A model generated the notes under the pieces. That model was not told the origin of the DNA and searched no databases. It worked only from the letters and a program-made list of their open reading frames with translations. Positions 35,523 to 43,807 of a DNA stretch of 64,000 nucleotides are shown piece by piece. The position numbers were made by a program, and so were the translations under genes. Source of the DNA: Desertivirga brevis (lineage in GTDB: Bacteria; Bacteroidota; Bacteroidia; Sphingobacteriales; Sphingobacteriaceae); NCBI RefSeq assembly GCF_017355835.1, contig NZ_JAFEWF010000002.1, positions 1 to 64,000 of the forward strand. The letters run 5' to 3'. Numbering within the stretch: the stretch's first letter is position 1; every line of letters begins with the position of its first letter.

Positions 35523-36368
35523 TTGGAAGATTTAAAGGCATATATCGAAAGTGGTGTGTTGGAGCTTTACGCTTTAGGAGACTTGTCTCCGGGCGAAAGG
35601 CAGGAGGTTGAATTGATGCTGCAAAAGCATCCCGAATTACGATATGAGCTTAATGAAATTGAAAAAGCGTTAGAGAAATACGCAGAGAAACATGCATTAG
35701 AGCCTGAGGAAAGTGTTAGGGAAAGAGTTATAGGCACATTGGATTTTAAAGAAGGAGCGGAATCAGATCTTAAAGAAGAAGCAACTGTTAAGGCATTTCC
35801 TGCAGCATCAAATAATTCAGCAAAGAATAGTAATTTTTATAAATATGCATTTGCGGCTTCGGTAGCCCTGCTATTGTTAAGTACAGTGGTAATTATTAAT
35901 TTAAGAAGTCAGCTTAGTGAATCCAATGAACGAGTAGCACTTCTTGAAAGCAGCAACCAAAAGTTTAGCAGCCGCGCCAATTATATTGAAAAAGAATTAA
36001 CGGACGTAAAACATACTCTGGACGTTTACCAGAATCCTAAGGAGTTTAAAATGGTTGAACTAAAAGGCCTTCCAAAAGCTCCTGAAGCGAAGATGATGGT
36101 TGCTTTTAGTCCGAAAAAGGAAATGGTAATGATAGATCTGGCCTCCTTAAAGATGCCAAAGACCGACGAAAAGCACCAATATCAATTGTGGGCCCTCGTT
36201 GACGGAAAGCCTGTGGATTTAGGCGTATTTGACATGAAGCCTGACAGCACAGGTATGATCAAAATGAAACCTCTTAAAAATGCACAAGCATTTGCTGTTA
36301 CGCTTGAACCCAAAGGAGGAAGTGTTAATCCAACAATGGATGAAATGATAGTAATGGGAAGTATATAA
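35523..36368 (+). CDS. RskA-type anti-sigma factor (TTG start)
   Basis: The cytoplasmic N-terminus (about 1-95) has the anti-sigma zinc-finger-like fold without metal ligands (LELYALGDLSPGERQEVELML), followed by a membrane helix at about 113-133, a coiled coil (135-170) and the extracytoplasmic RskA domain ending QYQLWALVDGKPVDLGVFDM and AFAVTLEPKGGSVNPTMDEMIVMGSI. It should hold the neighbouring sigma factor inactive until degraded after a signal. It begins with TTG only 2 bases after the sigma stop, so the pair is translationally linked. Confidence 0.92.
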   Translation: MEDLKAYIESGVLELYALGDLSPGERQEVELMLQKHPELRYELNEIEKALEKYAEKHALEPEESVRERVIGTLDFKEGAESDLKEEATVKAFPAASNNSAKNSNFYKYAFAASVALLLLSTVVIINLRSQLSESNERVALLESSNQKFSSRANYIEKELTDVKHTLDVYQNPKEFKMVELKGLPKAPEAKMMVAFSPKKEMVMIDLASLKMPKTDEKHQYQLWALVDGKPVDLGVFDMKPDSTGMIKMKPLKNAQAFAVTLEPKGGSVNPTMDEMIVMGSI

Positions 36369-36371
36369 AAC

Positions 36372-36406
36372 AAATTAAGGCTGCAGAAATTCTGTAGCCT
36401 TAATTT
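36372..36406. terminator. Bidirectional terminator
   Basis: A 16-bp stem, AAATTAAGGCTGCAGA (36372-36387) with TCTGTAGCCTTAATTT (36391-36406), has one G-U pair and a three-base loop. It lies between convergent genes. Confidence 0.8.
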
Positions 36407-36426
36407 GATAATCCTATTTCTTAATA

Positions 36427-38364
36427 CTAAACCCTCTTTTTCATCACTAATTTCTTATTCATCGTCTTAGATATATTTTCCATAAACTGTTGCATCTCGT
36501 TGTATTTAGCAGCAGGAATGATATGATTATTAAGCTCAAATTGAGTAATAGACCTCATTTCATTTTTATCCTTATCATAACTGTACTTCACGGAGAAAGA
36601 CCCGTAAGCAAATTTAAAAAAAGCATCCGTTGGTAGTGTTTCAACCTCCATATCTGCCGGGAAAGATATTACTGTTGTATTACGTTTCAACATAGGATGA
36701 TCGAAGAAATAGTCGGTCTTTCTCTTTTCCACTACCGGCATCGTTGCTCTCCATAAGTCAAATAAACGAGGTCTGTAGAAGGATTTTGAACCGGCGACCA
36801 TATCGCTGATCTTTTCATAATCCAGACTCAATTCCCACTCCTTTATACCATTTTCATCCTTAAGTTCTTTAAAGGTAAAGATGTCGGGCTGCCTGAGATT
36901 CAGAAAGCTAATCAATGCTTTTTTCTGTTCATCGGTTTTTATGGAAGACCAGCCAATAAACATATCCCTATATTCGCCGGTCGACTTAATATTTAATGTC
37001 GCTTTGGCAAATCCATCCGGCTCGATCTTTACTTTAACTTCTGAATCGAAAATATGGTCACTAATATTACTTCTAGGGGTATTTACTAATTTTCCCCCAT
37101 CCTCTGTAATAAGTAATGCATTTCTATTTTCTGTAAAAGACCCAAGCTTACCAAAGGGTTGAGTGTTGCTAGTGCACTCTAACCACGTAGTGTCGTTTTT
37201 GAATGGAATACAAAGTATTACGTGATTGAAGGGATCATTAACAAAAGAGGGATCTGCTGGCTCTTCGTTCGCTCCTGCACGTACGATTGCATAATAAGCA
37301 GGAATATTAACACATTTAAGCAGAGTGTACATGTAATTGGAAAGAGCCTTACAGTCACCATATTTTTTCTCGTCAACAAAACTCGCAGGAAAAGGCTTTA
37401 AACCACCTATTCCTAACTGTATACTTACATATCTGAAATTTTTCTGAAGGTAATTGTATAGAAATTTCGCCTTCTCTTTGTCTGTGGGAAGCCCCTCAAC
37501 CATCTTTTTAATTTCTTCAACACGCTTTTCAGACAGGGTCGAGACTTCTTTGTTCAAGTCTTTCTGCCATAATCCAAATCCTTTCCAAGTACTCATATCG
37601 CCTGGATGGCCATCGAAATCTATGGAATTAGAGCAAAACGAAACTCTTGGGAGGTAAGTCCAATCCTCTGAGCCTTCTTCAGGCTTGATCGCTTTTAAAC
37701 CTTTCACTTCCCAAGAATACACCTCATATCCATCCTCGCTTGCCTTCTTTGGTTGCTGCCTGAAATTTCGCAGCTTGAATCTAAAACCAACTTCTGGCCT
37801 GATTGAGATTCGGCAAGACGCATTTTCTACGGCCTCTTCTTTACCCTGAATAGACCAGTCGAACAAGTCAAGGAAACTGTTATAGGTAATTTCCTCAATT
37901 TTCTCTATAGTTACAGGATAGTTGACAATTGTGTGCTCTGCAATCATAACCCGACTGCTAGAAATTAGTGTGACACCTTCAACCGCCGACCGGTCATAGA
38001 AATCGCTTTTCTTGTACCTTTTGATTAAAGTTCCCTTACTGTCGTACACCTTCAACTCAGCAGCATTCACATCTGAGAACTTAGTGTCATAATAGATGAA
38101 AGAAGTCGCTTCGTGCTCATCTTTTTCATTCAATACGGTTTTTACACTATGTTCCCTAATGACTGCCTTTCCTGCTGATTTCACAACCATCTCCCGATAA
38201 TAGAAGCGGGTGACAGAATTCGCATTCTCTTTTAGTGAGTCCGGTATTGTACTGGAGTTATATAAGGATGGCGAAACTTCTACTTTCTGGGCAGAAACTT
38301 TTAAAACAGAAAAACATGCTCCAGCTATAAGCAAAAGCATGTTCATTTTTCTTAGACTGATCAT
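36427..38364 (-). CDS. DUF3857 protein with transglutaminase-like domain (catalytic Cys retained)
   Basis: A signal peptide of about 25 residues ends KVSAQ. The DUF3857 beta domain covers about 40-230, and a transglutaminase-like domain about 270-400 has Cys in KYGDCKALSNYM, His in DPFNHVILC and a third-position WLECTS where Asp is usual in the triad (here Glu). The C-terminal part is beta-rich. These proteins are periplasmic or surface-exposed in Bacteroidota and their reaction is unknown. The gene starts 2 bases after the stop of a longer paralogue that lacks the Cys, so the two form an operon and may work together. Confidence 0.88.
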   Translation of the reverse strand: MISLRKMNMLLLIAGACFSVLKVSAQKVEVSPSLYNSSTIPDSLKENANSVTRFYYREMVVKSAGKAVIREHSVKTVLNEKDEHEATSFIYYDTKFSDVNAAELKVYDSKGTLIKRYKKSDFYDRSAVEGVTLISSSRVMIAEHTIVNYPVTIEKIEEITYNSFLDLFDWSIQGKEEAVENASCRISIRPEVGFRFKLRNFRQQPKKASEDGYEVYSWEVKGLKAIKPEEGSEDWTYLPRVSFCSNSIDFDGHPGDMSTWKGFGLWQKDLNKEVSTLSEKRVEEIKKMVEGLPTDKEKAKFLYNYLQKNFRYVSIQLGIGGLKPFPASFVDEKKYGDCKALSNYMYTLLKCVNIPAYYAIVRAGANEEPADPSFVNDPFNHVILCIPFKNDTTWLECTSNTQPFGKLGSFTENRNALLITEDGGKLVNTPRSNISDHIFDSEVKVKIEPDGFAKATLNIKSTGEYRDMFIGWSSIKTDEQKKALISFLNLRQPDIFTFKELKDENGIKEWELSLDYEKISDMVAGSKSFYRPRLFDLWRATMPVVEKRKTDYFFDHPMLKRNTTVISFPADMEVETLPTDAFFKFAYGSFSVKYSYDKDKNEMRSITQFELNNHIIPAAKYNEMQQFMENISKTMNKKLVMKKRV

Positions 38365-38366
38365 TA

Positions 38367-40322
38367 TTAGGATTTCTTTAATACGATCTGTTCGTTAAGC
38401 ATATCAAATACTTGTTTATAAAATTGTCTGAGGTCCTGATATTCCTCGACCCCAAAAATTGATTTTTTGAAGTCTATAACAAAGCGAACATTAACACTCC
38501 CCTCAGCTTCGGCCACTATCCTCTGGAAGGAAATACTTTTATCAGGCATTACGAAGTTGATAGATCCAGGAAGAGCATCAACTTTATAACCTGCAGGAAT
38601 TTTAAACATTCCGGTGATAGTATATTTATTATTATAACCAAAATCAATACTGGTACTCCTGTTTTCACTTAAGAAAGGGTTCTTTCGGAAATTAGTGAAT
38701 AAGTTCGGGTTAAAGTAAATGTAGTTATCATCTGCTCCTGTCAATTCAAGATCAAAATCAATGTTTTCCTGAAGCGGAAGGCTATCTACATCGGCATCTG
38801 CCATTTTAAATGCCTTAATTTTGAGACTGTTATCCTTCTGTGTTAACCACTCCTTGTATTTCTCTTCTCCGTCTACCTTAAAAGCCTCAACCTCATTGAT
38901 TTTATGGTAGGAAAAAGCTGTTAACACAGCGCTTCCTGACATCTTCCCATCTGGTTTTACTTCAGCATTCACATAAATATTTCTTCTAACAGGGTCACTT
39001 GTTACCAGGTCGACAAATTTGTAAGTTTTATTATCCTTGTCTAAAGCTACTCCATAAGAATTTAATAATGTATTTGGACATGCATTGTAGGTCTGATATT
39101 TATTAGTGGCGTCTAAAACGTATTTATGGGTACTATCTATTGGAATTGTTACCACCGTTCGGTTAAATTGCCTAAGCCAGGGATAATACACATTAACTTT
39201 TCCATGCGGGCGGGTACTTACCAGGGTAGCGTAAACATCCTTTAGTCCTGCCTGCTTAAGAAGCCTGCAAAGGATAAGATTAATTTCTGTTGAATTACCT
39301 GTCTTTTTCTGCCAAGCCTTTGAGATACCGTCACTAGTATACCATCTGTCGACTGAGTTCCACTTCATTGAATTTCTAACCTCATTGAAAAGGTAAGCAA
39401 TCTTCTGGTCGTCTGTTTTAAAAGTATTAGCTTTGGTTACCAGGGCATCTTCGCCTTCCAGTTTCTTTTTGAATTGTAAGCCAAAGTCCTCATCCTCAAT
39501 TAGCTGCTTAGCTACCTTATCCCATGTATCAGTCCCTCTTTGTGTGAACCCTCCAATCGGTCTTATTTCTGTCAACTGAAATTGAGCGCATTGTAAATTA
39601 TCGAACCTCGATGTCATGTAAGGTTCGTCACTCAACGATGGAATGTTCTGAAGGGCAAAATCTTTAATATTTACGGTATAAGCACTTTCTCCCAATGATT
39701 TTGACTCTGCTGAATTCTTGTTTTTGGCGGCTGGGGTAAAAGTTCTGTATTGTGTTTTATAATAGAGGATATCTGGAATTGCAGTAATCAATTCTGAATA
39801 CCTAACGGGTAGATCAGTTTGAAAGTACCAGGTAGGAAAATTCGAAAAAGCGGGAGTTTTCCAAGTATATTTATATTCAATAATGGAACCCGGTTGAACA
39901 TTAGGGAAGGTAAAAACAACAGCCGTACGATACTTATCTATCGGTTCTCTGAAAATTTGTTTTTTATCCAGCTTAGTAATGACAGGTTTACCATTAACAT
40001 AATTGATAGTTTGCGCGCTAATTTCATATACCTGCTCATAGTTGTTATACGAATCATACTCGATGCGAACATTCGCCTCATCCCGGGCTTTGTCATCAAA
40101 TATCTTCATCCGCTTATGGCGTTCCATAACAATGTCGAACTGGAAATCAAAATAAACGTCGCCTTTGTCAAACAGAACCATCGCGTGAGCATCCTTCTCA
40201 AATGAACATTCCTTGAGGTCAACGTCGGCTTGATCCACTTTCCCAAATGGTTGAATTAAATTTTGAGAAAAAGTTAATAGAGGAATTGAAAGAAGAGCAA
40301 AAGAGGTAATAAGCTTTCTCAT
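38367..40322 (-). CDS. DUF3857 protein with inactive-looking transglutaminase domain
   Basis: A 651-residue exported protein (signal ending PLLTFSQ) with DUF3857 (about 30-230) and a transglutaminase-like fold (about 280-420). At the place of the catalytic Cys the sequence reads KTGNSTEINLILCRLL, so Ser replaces Cys, and the domain is probably non-catalytic. The rest is beta-rich. It is upstream of its Cys-containing paralogue in the same operon; an accessory or binding role for one partner is a reasonable guess. A strong terminator separates it from rbfA. Confidence 0.85.
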   Translation of the reverse strand: MRKLITSFALLSIPLLTFSQNLIQPFGKVDQADVDLKECSFEKDAHAMVLFDKGDVYFDFQFDIVMERHKRMKIFDDKARDEANVRIEYDSYNNYEQVYEISAQTINYVNGKPVITKLDKKQIFREPIDKYRTAVVFTFPNVQPGSIIEYKYTWKTPAFSNFPTWYFQTDLPVRYSELITAIPDILYYKTQYRTFTPAAKNKNSAESKSLGESAYTVNIKDFALQNIPSLSDEPYMTSRFDNLQCAQFQLTEIRPIGGFTQRGTDTWDKVAKQLIEDEDFGLQFKKKLEGEDALVTKANTFKTDDQKIAYLFNEVRNSMKWNSVDRWYTSDGISKAWQKKTGNSTEINLILCRLLKQAGLKDVYATLVSTRPHGKVNVYYPWLRQFNRTVVTIPIDSTHKYVLDATNKYQTYNACPNTLLNSYGVALDKDNKTYKFVDLVTSDPVRRNIYVNAEVKPDGKMSGSAVLTAFSYHKINEVEAFKVDGEEKYKEWLTQKDNSLKIKAFKMADADVDSLPLQENIDFDLELTGADDNYIYFNPNLFTNFRKNPFLSENRSTSIDFGYNNKYTITGMFKIPAGYKVDALPGSINFVMPDKSISFQRIVAEAEGSVNVRFVIDFKKSIFGVEEYQDLRQFYKQVFDMLNEQIVLKKS

Positions 40323-40383
40323 TATGTGATAAAATCAGGTCAAAAACTATAATTTAACTACGGTCTAAGTTAAACTATTTATA

Positions 40384-40423
40384 ATAAAAAACAAAAGGCG
40401 TCTATAATTTGTAGACGCCTTTT
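40384..40423. terminator. Bidirectional terminator after rbfA
   Basis: A perfect 12-bp stem, AAAAGGCGTCTA (40393-40404) with TAGACGCCTTTT (40412-40423), has a seven-base loop, with T runs on both sides. It ends rbfA transcription before the DUF3857 operon. Confidence 0.88.
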
Positions 40424-40428
40424 GTTTT

Positions 40429-40803
40429 TTATTCCTCTGTATCCGGTTGCCGGGGCTCTTTGCTAATCTTATCAAAGATCTTATCCATTCGCTCTACATA
40501 CTCGTTAGTATCATCCACAAAGAACTCAAGTTGCGGGATAACCCTTACCTGGTCCTTTATTCTGCTTCCAAGCTTGTACCTAATCTCGTTGGAATGAGAT
40601 TTTACAGTATTTAATGCAAGTGAGTTATTTTGATTGTTGAAAAAGCTAAGAAAAACCCGGGCAAGGGCCAGATCGGGAGTAACTCTAACCTTAGTTATAG
40701 TTACAAGAGTGTTGGGAAGATATCTCATTCCTTCACGCTGAAAGATCTCTGCTAAATCTTTCTGTATTACCCCTGCAAATTTCTGTTGACGTTTAGATTC
40801 CAT
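40429..40803 (-). CDS. rbfA: Ribosome-binding factor A
   Basis: A 124-residue KH-like domain protein that binds the 30S subunit and helps mature the 16S rRNA 5' end. Markers are SKRQQKFAGVIQKDLAEIFQ, VTITKVRVTPDLALARVFLSFF and IRYKLGSRIKDQVRVIPQLEFFVDDTNEYVERMD. It is transcribed alone, ends in a strong terminator and follows the hflX terminator. Confidence 0.96.
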   Translation of the reverse strand: MESKRQQKFAGVIQKDLAEIFQREGMRYLPNTLVTITKVRVTPDLALARVFLSFFNNQNNSLALNTVKSHSNEIRYKLGSRIKDQVRVIPQLEFFVDDTNEYVERMDKIFDKISKEPRQPDTEE

Positions 40804-40893
40804 AATGAAATAACATTTAATGGTTTGAGAATTTGGAACTGAATAAGGTATATGAGATCATAATACCGCTTCATTTGTTCAAGTATAAGTAAA

Positions 40894-40915
40894 AGGAGAC
40901 ATTTGATTGTCTCCT
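40894..40915 (-). terminator. Terminator of hflX
   Basis: AGGAGACA and TGTCTCCT form a perfect 8-bp stem with a six-base loop; the minus strand continues TTTTACTT. It lies 42 bases past the hflX stop. Confidence 0.75.
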
Positions 40916-40957
40916 CTATTCTTTTGTGGATAATTACCATCTTAAAAAAGATGGAAT

Positions 40958-42163
40958 TTATTCTGAGTCCTGACTTTCTATATCAGGATATAATAGTTTG
41001 TCGTAGGGGTACCTTTGTTGGTGAATCGCTTTAACTTTCTCGTAAAGCAGAGCTCTGAATTCCTCTACGTTGTCTTTTTCGATTGCAGAGATGAAAACAG
41101 CAGGCATGTTGTGCTTGCTCATCCAGGTACTTTTAAATTCCTCCAAGCTTAGAGATTGTCCTTCTTCTCTTCCTTCCGGTTTAAAGGCATCTATCTTGTT
41201 GAATACAGTAATGATTGGTTTGTCAATGGCTCCTAAATCCTTTAAAGTTTCATTCACTGCACGAATATGATCTTCAAATGTAGGATGTGAAATGTCTACA
41301 ACATGGATCAATATATCTGCTTCACGAACTTCATCCAGGGTTGATTTAAAACATTCTACCAAATGGTGAGGAAGCTTTCTTATAAATCCGACAGTATCTG
41401 AAAGAAGGAACGGAAGATTCTCGATTACTACTTTTCGAACCGTAGTATCTAGCGTAGCAAAAAGCTTGTTCTCGGCGAACACCTCCGACTTTGATATCAT
41501 ATTCATAATAGTGGATTTACCTACGTTGGTATATCCTACCAAAGCTGTTCGTACAAGCTGCCCACGATTCTTGCGTTGGGTTGCGTTCTGTTTATCGATT
41601 ATAGTCAAACGCTCCTTTAATAAAGCAATCTTGTCCTGAATAATACGACGGTCGGTCTCAATCTGACTTTCTCCTGGTCCACGCATACCGATACCCCCCT
41701 TTTGTCTTTCCAAGTGGGTCCACATCCTGGTAAGGCGAGGAAGAAGATATTGCAACTGAGCCAGCTCTACCTGCGTTTTTGCCTGTGCTGTTTGAGCACG
41801 TCTGGCAAAAATATCAAGGATAAGATTACTGCGGTCTAGTATCTTAACTTCTAACTCTTTCTCAATATTGCGAAGTTGAGAAGGCGAAAGTTCATCATCA
41901 AAAACTACGATATCTATTTCTTCAGACTTTACGTAAGCCTTTATTTCTTCCAGTTTACCAGTACCTACGAATGTAGCTCTATCCGCTCTTAGCAGTTTCT
42001 GTGTGAACCACTTCTCTGTAACTCCTCCGGCGGTGTCTACCAGAAACTCTAGTTCCTCCAGATATTCCTTTTCTTTCTCTTCCGACTCGTCAGGAGTTAT
42101 AATTCCAACCAGAACGGCCCGCTCTGGCTTTATGGCTGTATCAAAAAATTTTTGTCTACCCAT
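40958..42163 (-). CDS. hflX: GTPase HflX
   Basis: A 401-residue GTPase that splits stalled 70S ribosomes. The N-terminal HflX domain contains LDRSNLILDIFARRAQTAQAKTQVELAQLQY and the glycine-rich GGIGMRGPGESQIETDRR linker. The G domain (from about 205) has GYTNVGKST, DTVGFIRKLPHHLVECFKSTLDEV and the TVFNKID motif. It lies 51 bases downstream of trpC in the same direction and may be read from the trp transcript, since I see no terminator between them. Confidence 0.96.
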   Translation of the reverse strand: MGRQKFFDTAIKPERAVLVGIITPDESEEKEKEYLEELEFLVDTAGGVTEKWFTQKLLRADRATFVGTGKLEEIKAYVKSEEIDIVVFDDELSPSQLRNIEKELEVKILDRSNLILDIFARRAQTAQAKTQVELAQLQYLLPRLTRMWTHLERQKGGIGMRGPGESQIETDRRIIQDKIALLKERLTIIDKQNATQRKNRGQLVRTALVGYTNVGKSTIMNMISKSEVFAENKLFATLDTTVRKVVIENLPFLLSDTVGFIRKLPHHLVECFKSTLDEVREADILIHVVDISHPTFEDHIRAVNETLKDLGAIDKPIITVFNKIDAFKPEGREEGQSLSLEEFKSTWMSKHNMPAVFISAIEKDNVEEFRALLYEKVKAIHQQRYPYDKLLYPDIESQDSE

Positions 42164-42214
42164 GTATACTAAACAGTGATAAGGATAATAGGATTGATGT
42201 ATTTTAAATTAATA

Positions 42215-43027
42215 TTAACGGAGCTGTGCAACAAATTCTTGTATTGCCTTTCCGGGGTCTTGCTCCTTCATAAAGTTCTCGCCGATAAGAAATCCATTGA
42301 AGCCAGCTTTCTTTAAGTCGTTAATTGTATTTGGATTACTGATCCCGCTCTCTGAGATCTTTAAAAACTTATCAGGGATCTGGTTCACGAGGCTGTAGGA
42401 GTGATCTAATGAAACACTAAAATCGGCGAGGTTCCGGTTATTGACGCCAACTGCATCTAAATCCTCACAAAGACATGCTTCTAACTCTTCCTGGTTATGA
42501 ACTTCCATAAGTACACTTAAGCCAATACCTTTTGCGAGCTTAGCAAATCGCGATACTTCTTCAGGAGTTAAAATAGCTGCGATCAAAAGGATAATATCTG
42601 CACCAATTGATTTCGCTTCCAATATTTGAAATTCATCTACTATAAACTCTTTACGAAGAATCGGGATTCGATTAACACCCCGAGCCTTCAAAACATCGAA
42701 ATTACTGCCTTTAAAAAACTGAGGATCTGTTAAAATGGATAGGGCAGAAGCTCCTGCTGCAGCATAAGCTTGTGTAACATCCTCAACGAATACCTTATCG
42801 TTAATAATTCCCTTAGATGGAGAGGCCCTTTTAAACTCAGAAATAATTCCGGTTCTTTCAGGATCCAGAATAAATTGGCGCATTGAAAAGCACTCACGAT
42901 GAAAGAGCTCGCTTTCTTCCAGCTCAACAATAGGTGTCAATGCCTTCGCTTCCGCAACTTCCTTCAGTTTCTGGATCACTATTTTATCTAGTATTGTATC
43001 TCCTTGTCCTTTATATATTGTTCTCAT
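42215..43027 (-). CDS. trpC: Indole-3-glycerol-phosphate synthase
   Basis: This TIM-barrel enzyme closes the indole ring in tryptophan synthesis. The catalytic residues are visible in IISEFKRASPSKG (Glu, Lys, Ser), PILRKEFIVD (Lys), VLMEVHNQEEL (Glu), VGVNNRNL (Asn) and SESGIS. It is 270 residues long, as usual. It follows trpG after a 103-base gap that contains a palindromic CCCCTAAAGGGG repeat. The trpD gene expected between trpG and trpC in many relatives is not here, and trpF, trpB and trpA are also outside the window. Confidence 0.96.
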   Translation of the reverse strand: MRTIYKGQGDTILDKIVIQKLKEVAEAKALTPIVELEESELFHRECFSMRQFILDPERTGIISEFKRASPSKGIINDKVFVEDVTQAYAAAGASALSILTDPQFFKGSNFDVLKARGVNRIPILRKEFIVDEFQILEAKSIGADIILLIAAILTPEEVSRFAKLAKGIGLSVLMEVHNQEELEACLCEDLDAVGVNNRNLADFSVSLDHSYSLVNQIPDKFLKISESGISNPNTINDLKKAGFNGFLIGENFMKEQDPGKAIQEFVAQLR

Positions 43028-43030
43028 ACC

Positions 43031-43061
43031 AAGTCCCCTAAACCCTTAACCCCTAAAGGGG
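43031..43061. repeat. Palindromic CCCCTAAAGGGG intergenic repeat
   Basis: CCCCTAAA occurs twice (43035-43042 and 43050-43057), the second copy forming CCCCTAAAGGGG (43050-43061). Short G/C blocks like this are seen as dispersed intergenic elements in Bacteroidota. Only one copy is in this window. Confidence 0.55.
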
Positions 43062-43130
43062 AAATAAGAGCGGGATAAATTTAATTTCTATACAGTTTCG
43101 TTGCTTTTGATAAGCCCAATCCAGAAAGCC

Positions 43131-43727
43131 CTATATGGCTCCGCCATCAGAGGGCTGAGGTTCTTGGGTAAGCCAATTTTGAATCATTTCCCTACCATGT
43201 TCAGTTAAAACTGACTCAGGGTGGAACTGAACTCCTCTTACGTCGTAATCAACATGACGTAAAGCCATGATAACTCCTTCGGCGTCCTTTGCTGTTACTT
43301 TAACCGTTTCTGGAAGCCCTTCGCGACTTACAGCCCAGGAGTGATAGCGACCGATCTTAAAGGAATTAGGAAGACCTTTAAATAAAGATTCTTCTTCGTC
43401 TAAAACTTGCATGTCAGTTGCTCTGCCATGGACAGGATAGGACAGGTTATATAGATTTCCGCCAAACACTTCCCCCATTGCTTGCATGCCTAAACAAACA
43501 CCAAGAATACTTTTAGTTGAGGCGTAAGTTCTTATTACCTCCTGCAATAAACCAGCTTCGGAAGGAATACCTGGGCCAGGAGATAAAAGAATTTTATCAA
43601 ATTGCTCTACGTCCTTGAGTTCAAATTTATCATTTCTCCAAACGGTTGGTTCATGACCACATTCGTGTAGTAAGTGAACAAGATTGAACGTAAAGGAGTC
43701 GTAATTATCAACCACTAATATCTTCAT
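43131..43727 (-). CDS. trpG: Anthranilate synthase component II (glutamine amidotransferase)
   Basis: A class I glutamine amidotransferase with LVVDNYDSFTFNLVHLL at the start, the oxyanion region LLSPGPGIPSEAG, nucleophile Cys in LGVCLGMQAMGE and the His/Glu pair in VQFHPESVLTEHG. It supplies ammonia to the trpE product. I chose the ATG at 43725-43727 because the conserved sequence begins with MKILVVDNYDSF; a longer frame upstream adds 26 unconserved residues. The same family can serve folate synthesis as pabA, but the position between trpE and trpC supports trpG. Confidence 0.93.
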   Translation of the reverse strand: MKILVVDNYDSFTFNLVHLLHECGHEPTVWRNDKFELKDVEQFDKILLSPGPGIPSEAGLLQEVIRTYASTKSILGVCLGMQAMGEVFGGNLYNLSYPVHGRATDMQVLDEEESLFKGLPNSFKIGRYHSWAVSREGLPETVKVTAKDAEGVIMALRHVDYDVRGVQFHPESVLTEHGREMIQNWLTQEPQPSDGGAI

Positions 43728-43807
43728 CTTTATATTTTTAATGTACTTGATCGGTTTACTGTCACACAATGAATTTCCAGATTCCTTGTGATCCTGGCAA
43801 ACCATTT

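Noticed and set aside
43728..43805. A 26-codon N-terminal extension of trpG
   Set aside because: The residues are not part of the amidotransferase family and the conserved start is at 43727.
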